Part shown: positions 18,356 to 28,000 of the stretch, piece by piece
How positions within the stretch are numbered: position 1 is the first letter of the stretch
Layout of the letters: the number at the start of each line of letters is the position of its first letter
Source: Gammaproteobacteria bacterium
GTDB taxonomy: Bacteria > Pseudomonadota > Gammaproteobacteria > Pseudomonadales > Azotimanducaceae
Assembly: GCA_026707735.1 (NCBI GenBank)
Contig: JAPOWH010000010.1
Location: 124,001-188,000 of the forward strand
DNA length: 64,000 nucleotides
Reading direction: 5' to 3'
Translations under genes and position numbers: made by a program
The notes under the pieces: model-generated
What the model was told of the DNA's origin: nothing
Database searches by the model: none
What the model saw: the letters and a program-made list of their open reading frames with translations, nothing else

Positions 18356-19618
18356 ATGGTGGCTAGGAATGCGATTTACGCGCAGTCTGGAGGCGTGACT
18401 TCTGTGATCAACGCGACTGCCTGCGCGGTGATCAAGACATCTCGGAACCATCCCCATGCGTTCTCAAGCCTGTATGCCGCCAGAAACGGCATTGTCGGAA
18501 TTCTGCGCGAAGAGCTGTACGACACGGGAAAAGAGCCTTCCCAGGCTATTGATCAGCTTCGACATTTGCCCGGGGGAGTCTTTGGCTCGTGCAGATTCAA
18601 GCTTGGGCCACCCGAGGGAGATGATCCCAATGCACGCCGATTGTTTGAGGTGTTGCAGGCACATGACATTGGGACTCTTTTCTACAACGGAGGAGGAGAC
18701 TCACAGGACACTTGTAGCAAAGTCTCCGAACTTAGCCGACGCTTCGACTACCCAGTGCAGTGCATCGGTATACCCAAGACAGTTGATAACGACCTTTCCC
18801 AGACGGACACCTGCCCTGGATTTGGATCAGTCGCGAAGTACGTCGCAGTGTCAACAAAGGAGGCAGCCTTGGATGTCCAGTCCATGTGCGAGACTTCCAC
18901 AAAGGTCTTCATATTGGAAGTCATGGGGCGCCACACTGGATGGATTGCAGCTGCCGGTGGTCTCGCAGGAAATGGTCCAAGAGAGCCGCCTCACATCATT
19001 CTTTTTCCAGAGATAGCGTTTGATCGTCGGACTTTCCTAAGACAGGTCGTCCGCACAGTTAAGCAAGTTGGCTATTGTGTGATTGTGGCGTCGGAGGGGA
19101 CGAGAGACGCAGAGGGGGCATTCCTTGCGGAAGCGGGCACCAAGGATGCGTTTGGCCACGTTCAATTGGGCGGAGTCGGAACAACGATTGCGCGGATGGT
19201 CTCCGATGAGCTAGGGTTCAAGCACCATGTTGCGGTTGCTGATTATCTGCAACGGTCTGCTCGTCACATCTCCTCTCAGACTGATCTTGAACAAGCATAC
19301 GCTGTTGGTGAAGCTGCGGTCAATGCTGCAGTGGCAGGAGAGTCAGGCGTCATGGTTTCGATAAAGCGACTGAATGACGAACCCTACCGTTGGGAAACCG
19401 CCACAACATCCATTAAGCGGGTCGCCAATGTCGAGCGCAACGTGCCACGGTCATTTATAACTAACAACGGATTCGGCATAACTGCCCGAGCGAGGCGTTA
19501 CTTGAGTCCATTGATCCAAGGCGAAGCCTATCCTCCCTATAGGAATGGACTTCCTCTGTACCGCGGCCTTCTCAATTCTCTCGTGCCGAAGAAACTTCCC
19601 GCGTATGGCGAGCTTTAG
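18356..19618 (+). CDS. pyrophosphate-dependent 6-phosphofructokinase
   Basis: This enzyme reversibly phosphorylates fructose 6-phosphate using PPi in the cytoplasm; it has 420 residues. Two positions identify the phosphoryl donor. The nucleotide loop reads GGGDSQDT with Asp115 where ATP enzymes have Gly (GGDGS), and the catalytic block reads PKTVDND with Lys141 where ATP enzymes have Gly. Both changes are established markers of PPi use. The catalytic Asp144/Asp146 pair is present, and MGRHTGWIAA is the sugar-phosphate-binding segment. The membrane pyrophosphatase gene faces it across 55 bases, which supports a PPi-centred glycolysis. No ATP-type pfkA is in this window. Confidence 0.94.
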   Translation: MVARNAIYAQSGGVTSVINATACAVIKTSRNHPHAFSSLYAARNGIVGILREELYDTGKEPSQAIDQLRHLPGGVFGSCRFKLGPPEGDDPNARRLFEVLQAHDIGTLFYNGGGDSQDTCSKVSELSRRFDYPVQCIGIPKTVDNDLSQTDTCPGFGSVAKYVAVSTKEAALDVQSMCETSTKVFILEVMGRHTGWIAAAGGLAGNGPREPPHIILFPEIAFDRRTFLRQVVRTVKQVGYCVIVASEGTRDAEGAFLAEAGTKDAFGHVQLGGVGTTIARMVSDELGFKHHVAVADYLQRSARHISSQTDLEQAYAVGEAAVNAAVAGESGVMVSIKRLNDEPYRWETATTSIKRVANVERNVPRSFITNNGFGITARARRYLSPLIQGEAYPPYRNGLPLYRGLLNSLVPKKLPAYGEL

Positions 19619-19673
19619 TGGTTAGCAGACGAACCGGCCTGCAGCTTCGACTAGCGCTAGGGTCTCCGTTTCT

Positions 19674-21725
19674 CTAGGCAATAACTGGTGCAATCACCAG
19701 ACTAACAATTGCCATGACGTTTATGAGAATATTCATGCTCGGCCCGGACGTGTCCTTGAAAGGATCGCCGACGGTATCACCCACGACGGTTGCCGCGTGA
19801 GTTGCAGAACCCTTCAAGTGACCTTCTCCCAACGCGCCTTTTTCGACATGCTTCTTGGCGTTGTCCCAAGCTCCCCCGGCATTTGCCATAGTTAGTGCCA
19901 GGAGTACGCACCCCACCAATCCGCCTCCCAAGACTCCGCCGAGAGCTTGCGGTCCAAGAGTAAATCCGACAAGGGGAGGCAGAAACACTGCGATTGCGCC
20001 CGGAAGCACCATTCGCGTCAATGCGGCGTTGGTGGCAATTTGAATGCATTTGTCGTTGTCAGGTTTGGCCGTTCCTTCCCGAAGACCAGAGATTTCTCGG
20101 AATTGGCGACGAATTTCTTCGATCATCTTCTCTGCGGCGTCACCCACCGCCGCCATGGTAATGGAAGCTATGAGAAATGCCGTGAGACCGCCTACAAAGA
20201 GGCCGATGAGCACTTTGGGGTCTCCGATATGCAACGTAAACGGTTCGCCTGAAAAGTGTGAAACGGCTTCCACGTACGCCGCGATGATCGCGAGCGCGGC
20301 AAGCGCGGCAGCGCAAATTGCAAATCCTTTGCCCATGGCCGCAGTAGTATTTCCAAGCTCGTCCAAAGAGTCCGTAATTTTTCGAACATCTTCGCCCAAA
20401 CCGCCCATCTCGGCGATTCCGCCGGCGTTGTCTGCCACGGGACCATAGGCGTCCACACCCATAGTCATACCTACAGTTGCCAGAAGTCCAACGGCAGCGA
20501 TGGCTACGCCATACAAGCCTGCCAACGAAGTCGAAATGAAGATAATTGCGCAAATGCTGAGTATGGGAATGAGAACCGATTCCATCCCTTTAGCCAGTCC
20601 TGATATCAAAACTGTTGCCGGTCCCGTCTTTCCCTGTTCAGCAATCGTTCTAACTGGCTTGCCCGAAGTGTAGTATTCGGTGATGAGGCCAATTACGATT
20701 CCCCCAATCGCACCGGCCAGCACGCACAACCAAATCTCGAGAATCAAGTCAAGAAATTCATTGATTATGAAATACGCACTGCCAATGAAGAGTATCGGTG
20801 TCACCAACATTCCCAGTCGAAGAGCCAATGCAGGATCTCGATTTGATTGTGTTCGCACCAAGGCGATTCCCAAGATTGAGCAAACAAGACCCGTCGATGC
20901 GAGGGCAAGGGGCAAGAACATTAGCGTTCCGCGCACATCTTCAATCGCCATAGTCGAAGCCACGAGTCTTAAGACAGTTCCTTCAGCTAAGGTCGCAGCA
21001 ATCGCAATACTCGCGATCATGGATCCGCAGTACGACTCGAAGAGATCGGAACCCATCCCAGCTATGTCTCCAACGTTGTCCCCGACATTGTCGGCAATTA
21101 CGCCAGGATTCCTGGGATCGTCTTCAGGAATGTTTTCTTCTGTTTTCCCTACTAGGTCAGCGCCCACGTCCGCGCTTTTTGTGAAGATTCCGCCCCCGAC
21201 ACGCGAGAAAAGCGCAACAGTTGACGCTCCCATTCCAAATCCGTGTATGTGATGCGCAGTTTGGGGGTCGCCGCCGAAAAAGTAATACACTAAGCCCAGC
21301 CCCAGCAATCCCAGCGATGCGACGGCTAAACCCATGATCGAACCACCGAAAAACGCGGCGGAAAGCGCCGCTGCCGCTCCTTTCTGCTGCGCGGCTGTGG
21401 TTGTTCGCACATTGGCCTTGGTTGCTGTGTACATACCAATCCAACCGGCTCCAGCCGACGCGAGCGCTCCTGCAACAAACGCCAGAGCAGTCTGGTAGCC
21501 AAGGTGCTTGGTTTCAAGCAGTAGCAATATAAACAGAACTAGCGCAAATGCAGCCAGAATTGAGTACTCTCGGCGCATGAACACCATCGCTCCACGATGG
21601 ATTTGCTCTGCAATCTCCTTTACCGTTGCCTCTCCGTCGGGATAGCGTTTAACAAGCAAATACACCACAGCGGCGGCAACCAATCCAACGATGCCAAGGA
21701 CTGAAGGAACTAGCGTGAGGTCCAT
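19674..21725 (-). CDS. hppA: membrane-bound ion-translocating pyrophosphatase
   Basis: This is an inner-membrane pump of 683 residues and about 16 helices that couples PPi hydrolysis (or synthesis) to H+ or Na+ transport. I use the ATG at 21725 because a GGGAG box lies six bases before it; an ATG four codons earlier lies just upstream of that box. The PPi/Mg-binding motifs are clear: [26 protein letters not shown] segment ([12 protein letters not shown]), [20 protein letters not shown], and near the C-terminus [19 protein letters not shown]. The segment [13 protein letters not shown] has Ala where K+-independent enzymes have Lys (GNTTKAV), which by the established rule predicts the K+-dependent class. 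H+ versus Na+ is not decided here. Confidence 0.96.
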   Translation of the reverse strand: MDLTLVPSVLGIVGLVAAAVVYLLVKRYPDGEATVKEIAEQIHRGAMVFMRREYSILAAFALVLFILLLLETKHLGYQTALAFVAGALASAGAGWIGMYTATKANVRTTTAAQQKGAAAALSAAFFGGSIMGLAVASLGLLGLGLVYYFFGGDPQTAHHIHGFGMGASTVALFSRVGGGIFTKSADVGADLVGKTEENIPEDDPRNPGVIADNVGDNVGDIAGMGSDLFESYCGSMIASIAIAATLAEGTVLRLVASTMAIEDVRGTLMFLPLALASTGLVCSILGIALVRTQSNRDPALALRLGMLVTPILFIGSAYFIINEFLDLILEIWLCVLAGAIGGIVIGLITEYYTSGKPVRTIAEQGKTGPATVLISGLAKGMESVLIPILSICAIIFISTSLAGLYGVAIAAVGLLATVGMTMGVDAYGPVADNAGGIAEMGGLGEDVRKITDSLDELGNTTAAMGKGFAICAAALAALAIIAAYVEAVSHFSGEPFTLHIGDPKVLIGLFVGGLTAFLIASITMAAVGDAAEKMIEEIRRQFREISGLREGTAKPDNDKCIQIATNAALTRMVLPGAIAVFLPPLVGFTLGPQALGGVLGGGLVGCVLLALTMANAGGAWDNAKKHVEKGALGEGHLKGSATHAATVVGDTVGDPFKDTSGPSMNILINVMAIVSLVIAPVIA

Positions 21726-21859
21726 GAAGTCTCCCATGTCTGAAGCCCAACGAATTGCGCTCGAAATGCTCTTTCGGCGGTCATATGATAAGGAGAGGGT
21801 TTTGGGTGTGCGATCGTGCTACATGCAAGCGAGCAACTTGTGTTGCCACGCGCTCCTGT

Positions 21860-22327
21860 TCAAGAGGTTCGGTCTCTGACCATGAAATCCGCAACAATGG
21901 TTGCGCCATCACTAAGAACAAATTCGATCTGATACATGCTTGTGTCGCTTGGTTCCACGTCGAATAGCATCAGGTGCTTGCCACGCGGTTTTAGGTGCAA
22001 CGACGTTCCAGCCGGAACGGGCAATTCGTCTAACTTCACCATTCTGTGCATTTCGTCTTCGTAGACGGATTCGTGGAATTCGATCGCTCCAATGTGTTCA
22101 GCGTGGGCGGAGACAATCACAATATCTTTGCCTGTGCGATTGGAGATCGTGCAATACGCCGCGGTCATTGACCCTGAGGTCAATAAAGATCTTACCCATG
22201 CATCGCTAATCTCTGCGGTTTTCTCTGTGTGTTGCGTCTGCAGTGCAACGAATATGCTGATCGCCACAATCAATGCGACTAACAAACCAATCCTCAGGAT
22301 TGCTCTTGCTTTGGATTCAGATTTCAT
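21860..22327 (-). CDS. PCu(A)C-family copper chaperone
   Basis: This is a periplasmic Cu(I)-binding chaperone of 155 residues that in related systems delivers copper to cytochrome oxidase. The N-terminus is a signal anchor (ILRIGLLVALIVAISIFVAL). The typical pattern follows: AWVRSLLTSGSMTAAY, a His/Met set in IEFHESVYEDEMHRMV, and the closing GKHLMLFDV carrying the HxM-like ligand pair. No SCO1 or oxidase gene is adjacent. It lies 134 bases upstream of hppA on the same strand. Confidence 0.9.
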   Translation of the reverse strand: MKSESKARAILRIGLLVALIVAISIFVALQTQHTEKTAEISDAWVRSLLTSGSMTAAYCTISNRTGKDIVIVSAHAEHIGAIEFHESVYEDEMHRMVKLDELPVPAGTSLHLKPRGKHLMLFDVEPSDTSMYQIEFVLSDGATIVADFMVRDRTS

Positions 22328-22426
22328 GTCAACTGATTGCCAGCATCGCTAGCTTGAACACCAAAAAAAATTTAGCCTCCCATCAAAATAGAATATGCGG
22401 CGGTATCGACATCGAATTGGCGATCA

Positions 22427-22909
22427 ATGAACAGTCCTATTTCCCCGTCTGACTCAACCAGGTCCATACATTTGGTAAATGGCCCAAATCTGAATCTGCT
22501 TGGTGAACGGGAGGCTCACATATACGGGTCGACATCCTTGGATGAAATAGTTGCGGAGCTGCAGCGCGAAGCCGATGCAAGAGGATTCCACCTGACGGCG
22601 TTTCAGTCGAATTCCGAGGGCGAGATTGTAAACTCGATTCAGCAAGCGCAGCATAGGTCTGCATTCTTACTGATAAACGCCGGCGCATATACCCACACAA
22701 GCATCGCGATTCGAGATGCCTTGCTAGCGGTGTCTCTTCCATTTATTGAAGTCCACCTGTCAAACGTTTACGCGCGGGAAAACTTTCGCCACAAGTCCAT
22801 ACTGGCTGACGTAGCGATCGGTCAGATCTCCGGATTTGGTCCCTATAGCTACACGCTTGCCTTGTATGCTGCTGTTCGTCACCTTGAATCGAGCGAGGAG
22901 TCCTTATAG
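22427..22909 (+). CDS. aroQ: type II 3-dehydroquinate dehydratase
   Basis: This enzyme removes water from 3-dehydroquinate to give 3-dehydroshikimate in the shikimate pathway, a dodecameric cytoplasmic protein. It has 160 residues, close to the family's 145-150. Conserved blocks are [13 protein letters not shown] (substrate and Arg), YGSTSLDEI (catalytic Tyr), [27 protein letters not shown], the catalytic-His segment [14 protein letters not shown] and FRHKS. It is followed after only 2 bases by accB, the same order as in many Gammaproteobacteria. Confidence 0.96.
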   Translation: MNSPISPSDSTRSIHLVNGPNLNLLGEREAHIYGSTSLDEIVAELQREADARGFHLTAFQSNSEGEIVNSIQQAQHRSAFLLINAGAYTHTSIAIRDALLAVSLPFIEVHLSNVYARENFRHKSILADVAIGQISGFGPYSYTLALYAAVRHLESSEESL

Positions 22910-22911
22910 AA

Positions 22912-23337
22912 ATGAACGTTGAAGAGATCAAACGACTTATTGATGTAGTCAAGGAAACCGGTATTGCAGAGCTCGAGGTGCGCGAGGGCGAGTCGCTCAT
23001 TCGCATCAAAGCGTCCAATGAAGTAGCCCAAAATTCAATCGATTCCCTATCCAAGTCCCCTCATTCAGTTGAAGCCTCAACGCCTTCGAATGTCCCATCC
23101 AGTGCGTTGAAAATCGAGTCTCCTATGGCTGGTACGTTTTATCGATCTCCAGCTCCAGAGTTGCCGCCATTTGTGGAGGTTGGCCAGCGAGTTGAGATTG
23201 GAGATGTTCTTTGTATTGTTGAGAGCATGAAGATGATGAATGAAATCAAGTCGGAGCGTATTGGAACCATAGTTAATGCACCCATACAGAATGGACAGGC
23301 GATAGAGTCCGGAACTCCAATTTTCTACATTAACTGA
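22912..23337 (+). CDS. accB: biotin carboxyl carrier protein of acetyl-CoA carboxylase
   Basis: This is the biotin carrier subunit of acetyl-CoA carboxylase, 141 residues. The N-terminal half is MNVEEIKRLIDVVKETGIAELEVREGE, the usual helix-plus-strand opening. A Ser/Pro/Thr-rich linker follows, then the biotinyl domain from SPMAGTFYRSPAPELPPFVEVG. The biotinylation site reads ESMKMMNEIKSE with the target Lys107. The partner gene accC (biotin carboxylase), normally directly downstream, is missing here: the gene is followed by tRNA-Phe on the opposite strand. Confidence 0.96.
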   Translation: MNVEEIKRLIDVVKETGIAELEVREGESLIRIKASNEVAQNSIDSLSKSPHSVEASTPSNVPSSALKIESPMAGTFYRSPAPELPPFVEVGQRVEIGDVLCIVESMKMMNEIKSERIGTIVNAPIQNGQAIESGTPIFYIN

Positions 23338-23356
23338 GTATTTCCGGGCGGGCGCT

Positions 23357-23386
23357 CAACGAGACGAAGAACGTACTATCTCGTTG
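23357..23386. other. 8-bp inverted repeat after accB
   Basis: Arms CAACGAGA (23357-23364) and TCTCGTTG (23379-23386) form a perfect 8-bp stem with a 14-base loop, 20 bases after the accB stop codon. No T-run follows, so it is a weak terminator candidate for aroQ-accB or for the opposing tRNA. Confidence 0.35.
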
Positions 23387-23427
23387 CATGGAAACCAATG
23401 TAGAGGATCAACTAGGGTTTGTGTGTG

Positions 23428-23503
23428 TGGTGGCCAGGGGCAGAATTGAACTGCCGACACGAGGATTTTCAGTCCACTGCTCTACCGACTGAGCTACCTG
23501 GCC
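23428..23503 (-). tRNA. tRNA-Phe (anticodon GAA)
   Basis: On the minus strand the 76-nt sequence folds as a cloverleaf. The acceptor stem GGCCAGG pairs with CCTGGCC, followed by encoded ACCA. The D-arm has GCTCAGTCGGTAGAGC, the anticodon loop is CTGAAAA with anticodon GAA, and the T-arm carries GTTCAATTC. It closely resembles gammaproteobacterial tRNA-Phe. A TATACA box at 23540-23545, followed by a GC-rich stretch, lies at the right distance upstream to serve as a -10 element with the GC discriminator usual for stable-RNA promoters. Confidence 0.97.
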
Positions 23504-23886
23504 AAAGATCTGCGTAGAAGTGCCCCGCGGCGACGCAATTGTATAGTACGGTAGTCTTTGAACTGGCGGCACACAGAAAATTCCCAGGCTGCTCTACTCT
23601 AGCCTTTCATTGTTCTGCAGCTCGTGTACTCAGCGGGCGATTTGCTCAATTGCGAGCTATCTTCGGCATCGCTCCCCTGAGCGCTCACCAAGTTCGCATT
23701 ATCTACAAAGGCTATAGATTGTTAGAGGGGGCGTAGCGCTTGAATGGCCGCAGTTTGGGCTCAAGAGTGCTCGATTACAAACGACGAATCTTGATCGAAA
23801 TAGTCACACGGGACGTCGATGGATGATGCTACTTGGGCGTACAATTTTGCGATGAAACTGTCCGTTACATTGAGACTTAGAGAGCT
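23504..23886. other. intergenic region between tRNA-Phe and beta-propeller gene
   Basis: These 383 bases hold the putative tRNA promoter (TATACA at 23540-23545, read leftward). A 65-codon open frame inside shows no family features and I do not regard it as a gene. Nothing else stands out. Confidence 0.45.
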
Positions 23887-24843
23887 GTGAAATCGTGTGT
23901 GTACGTGGGAACGGTGGGATCTGGAGTTTGGTCCAGCACGGACTTGGGCGAGACTTGGAACCCAGCATTTGAAGGAAAGGAGGATGTGGACGGAGCGTGG
24001 TCGCTCTCTTGGCATCCAGAAGAGCCAGATGTCGTTTGGGCGGGAACCGCGAGAGGAATTGTCCGTCGGGAAGGCGCCGAACAACGACAGGTTGCTTCGC
24101 CCTTTGATGATCGACAGGTATGGGCGCTAGCTCAATCTCCCAATGATCCCGATTTGATGCTAGCTGGAACCCGGCCTGGCGCGATTTTCAGAACGCGGGA
24201 TGGTGGAGTGTCGTGGCAGGATCTGTCGGCAAATGTTGCGCAGGAGTGCTTGATCGGCAAGACGCGCATTACCAGAATTAGATTTGATCCAATTGACGAG
24301 GAAACCTATTGGGTTGCCGTAGAGGTCGACGGCGTACATGTGACCCGGGACTCCGGAAATACCTGGCAACGACTGGATAACGGATTCGAATTTCCTGATA
24401 TTCACGACCTAGCCATTGTCCACGAAAATGGAAGTCGAAAGCTTTTGGCCGCAACGGCGGTCGGCTTGTACACGTCGAGTGACGACGGTCAGTCGTGGGA
24501 GTTTCAGAAATTGGAGTCACCTTGGCAATACACTCGCGGATTGGAGCTGGGAGGAGATTGTCAAGGTACAGTCTTTTTGGGAAACGGCGACGGTCCGCCG
24601 GGTTCCACAGGAAGGCTACTCAGAAGCGGCGATTGGGGCTCGACATGGCAAGACGCCAATGTACCTGGTCCCACAAACTCCACTGTATGGAACATCGCGG
24701 TCAATGCTACGGATCCAGCGTTGGTCTATGCGAGCACCATTCTTGGCCAAGTGTTTCGTAGTTCGGATTGCGGAATTAACTGGATCAAGACATCGGGTCA
24801 GTTCGAGCAGATCAGAGCATTGCTTTGGCATCCACTGAATTAG
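23887..24843 (+). CDS. Asp-box (BNR/sortilin-like) beta-propeller protein
   Basis: A protein of 318 residues made almost entirely of beta-propeller blades. The Asp-box motif S/T-x-D-x-G-x-x-W recurs six times: SSTDLGETW, RTRDGGVSW, VTRDSGNTW, TSSDDGQSW, RSGDWGSTW and RSSDCGINW. This is the repeat found in exo-sialidases, VPS10/sortilin and YCF48-like proteins. The GTG at 23887 is fixed as start by an in-frame stop at 23878; no signal peptide is seen, so it is probably cytoplasmic. Catalytic sialidase residues (FRIP, Arg triad) are not visible, so a glycosidase function should not be assumed. Function unknown. Confidence 0.82.
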   Translation: MKSCVYVGTVGSGVWSSTDLGETWNPAFEGKEDVDGAWSLSWHPEEPDVVWAGTARGIVRREGAEQRQVASPFDDRQVWALAQSPNDPDLMLAGTRPGAIFRTRDGGVSWQDLSANVAQECLIGKTRITRIRFDPIDEETYWVAVEVDGVHVTRDSGNTWQRLDNGFEFPDIHDLAIVHENGSRKLLAATAVGLYTSSDDGQSWEFQKLESPWQYTRGLELGGDCQGTVFLGNGDGPPGSTGRLLRSGDWGSTWQDANVPGPTNSTVWNIAVNATDPALVYASTILGQVFRSSDCGINWIKTSGQFEQIRALLWHPLN

Positions 24844-25055
24844 TCGTTGATGGATTGGGATTTTGCCTTGCGCTTCCGGTGCCAACAAGCCATCGACTTT
24901 GTACACCATCCAGGATTTCTCGGATTCAGTGGTGCGTCGAGGAACATCGATGTGCTCTCGCTTGACGGTTGGCTCAATTCGCTAGTAGTGTGCCCTTTGA
25001 GATAAGGGAGTAGCGAATTCCCCAAATCTAGCCCGAAATAAGCAGCCACCTCAAT

Positions 25056-28000
25056 ATGAGCCGCCACACACATTTCGCAGTCATCGCTTGCACCTGCGTG
25101 CTTCTAGGCGCATGTGGGGGAGGGGGAGACAATCGAGACGACAAAGTTGCCATACACGAGTCGGGCACAAGTATGGCGATGGCGACGGCATCATTACCTG
25201 ACGTGGATCTACGCCACTGCTTGGACACCAATTCGGACACGACCTTCAATTCAGTAGCGGAGTCGCTTGGGTTGTGCTATCAGATGGAAGACGCCACTTA
25301 CTTTATTGACCCTTCAAATCCAATCGAGCGAGATTTGTTCGACTTTTCGGGCGGACTCGCATATGCGGACATTGACAACGATGGATCGATCGAGTTGTAC
25401 GTTACGCATGGCGGGGGCAAACCAAGCAGATTGTTCACGTACCAAGGCGGCGCATTTGAGCAGATTTCCGACAACAATGGAATCCATCCCAGCACAGCGG
25501 AGTTCGGGGGCTATTTTGTCGATCTCAACGGTGATTCCTGGGTCGATTTCATTTCGGTACAACATGGCGGCGTGGAGATTTTCGTCAACGAGAAAAACGG
25601 GCGCTTCGTTGAGAACACGGATGCCTCACGCATTTACCACAACCGAGCGACACTGTCAGCAGCGGCATCAGACTTCGACCTTGACGGCGATATTGATCTC
25701 GCATTTGCACACTGGGGAACGGGGTGGCGTGGAGTGAAACCCCTTTCCGAGTATCTCTGGTTGAACGATGGAACGGGTCGATTTCGAGACCGAAGCCCTC
25801 ACTTACCAATTGTGCCAACTCAGGGATCGGAGCACGCGTTCACTCCAACTTTCGCAGACATTGACTCGGATGGCTACCCAGATCTTCTGATGGCCGGCGA
25901 TTTTGAGTCAAGCCAAGTGTTCCGCAATGTCGAAGGGCGGTGGTTTGAAGACATCACTACTTCTCAAATCACAGACAAGAATGGAATGGGAGCCGCCGTT
26001 GGCGACTATGACCGCGATGGAGACTTGGACTGGTTTGTCTCGAGCATATGGGGAGACCCCGGTACTTTTGGCGACCTTTACGATGGCAATCGACTGTATA
26101 GAAACAGGGATGGCGTTGGCGGATTCGAAGACGTCACTCGAAACGCGAATGTTCGATATGGTGGTTGGGGTTGGGGCAGTTGTTTCGCTGATTTCGACAA
26201 CGATGGTTGGCTGGATCTCTTCCATACCAACGGGTCGGAGCTGTTTCCGGAAGATCGGTCAGTATTGTTCATGGGAACTCCCAACGGCACATTTGTGGAG
26301 TCCTCTCAGAGATTGGGCGTAAATCATTCCGACCAAGGTCGCGGGGTGCTGTGCGTCGACTACAACAACGATGGCAAGATCGACATTTTTGTCGCCAATA
26401 ACCGCAAATCGCCTTCCGTCTACAGAAATGACATTGACAATGGCAATTACTTCTTGAAAGTCAAGCTAATTGGTTTGCCTGGAAATGTCGAAGCAGTCGG
26501 AGCAAGAGTGGAAATCAAGTCGTCTGGTGGCATTCAAATGCAGGAGATTCAACTTGGAACCGGATATCTGGCTCAGTCAACAACTGTGGCCCATTTTGGT
26601 TTGGGAACTGACGAAATGGTCGAGTCGGTTGAGGTCACATGGCCGGATCGTTTTCGGTCCAAGACGCGCCTGTTAAATATAGAGGCTAACAAGTCGTTGG
26701 AAGTTGTGCAGCCCGAGCATGAAGAGTTGGTACTCAGTGTGGTTGATGGAAGCGGCACCGGCATTTATGAAAAGGACGATGTGGTCAGTCTCGAAGCGGG
26801 AACGCCGGAAGCCGGCTACTTGTTTTCCCATTGGACATCGAGTGGCGGCGGAAGCTTCGTCGATGCCAAGTCACAATACACCAATTTCACAATGCCCGAA
26901 AACTCGGTAACCGTCACGGCGAACTATCTACCTGTGACTTCGATCGACCCTGACGTATCAGTCGCTCGTCTGTGGATTGAAGTGCTACTTCAAGCAATTC
27001 GAAACGACTATGCCCGGCCAACGGTTCATGCCCGCAATCTCTTTCATTTGTCCGCGGCCATGTACGATGCGTGGACAGCCTATGGAAATGCTGAAGTTCC
27101 TTGGCTACTAGGTGAAACGCGAGCGGGCAGCGAATGCGAGTTTGTGCGAGAGAGCACTTCCGCAGATATTGAATCAGCCCGCGCGGAAGCGATCAGTTAT
27201 GCATCCTATCGGCTAATCCTGCATCGCTTTTCACGTTCTCCAGGACGTGCGATCATTGTCAGAGATGCAGACGTGCTGATGAGCTTTCTAGGGTTCGACG
27301 CTTCTACTGTTGAACGAGATGCCAGTTCCGCTAATCCGGCATTGCTTGGAAACCACATAGCGAACTGCTACATCACATTGGGTGGCCTGGACAGCGCAAA
27401 CGAACAAAACGACTACGCAAATCTAAGATACCGACCCGTCAATCAACCTCTAAAACCTGAGCTTGCCGGGAATCCCAACATAACCGACCTGAATCGATGG
27501 CAGCCACTATCTCTAGTCGAATTCATCGACCAGGCGGGGAATCCAAGTTCGTCTGAACCTTCCTTCATTGGAGCGGAATGGGGAAGCGTATTGCCCTTTG
27601 CCTTGGATGAACAGGATCTTAATATCTACGTACGCGATGAGCAGAAGTATTGGGTATATAGCGATCCTGGTCCCCCACCGTTCATCGACGATTCCCGATC
27701 CGATTGGTATCGCTGGGGATTTGAGATCGTGTCGGTGTGGTCGGCTCAACTCGATCCGGCGGATGGAGTCGAGCTCGATACTTCGCCTGCTAGCTTGGGA
27801 AATGTGTCTAGCTATCCCACAACATTCGATGAGTATCAAGCCTTCTATGGAGACGTATTCTCGGACGAGCTAAACGGTGGACACCCATTCAATCCCGCAA
27901 CTGACTTGCCTTATTCCCCGAACATTGTGAAGCGTGGTGACTACACACGCGTACTGGCAGAGTTTTGGGCAGATGGTCCGGATTCGGAGACTCCACCCGG

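Noticed and set aside
22354..22394. TTGAAC and TAGAAT boxes upstream of aroQ
   Set aside because: The spacing of about 29 bases is far too long for a sigma70 promoter.
23539..23736. 65-codon frame downstream of tRNA-Phe
   Set aside because: It overlaps the likely tRNA promoter and shows no conserved pattern.
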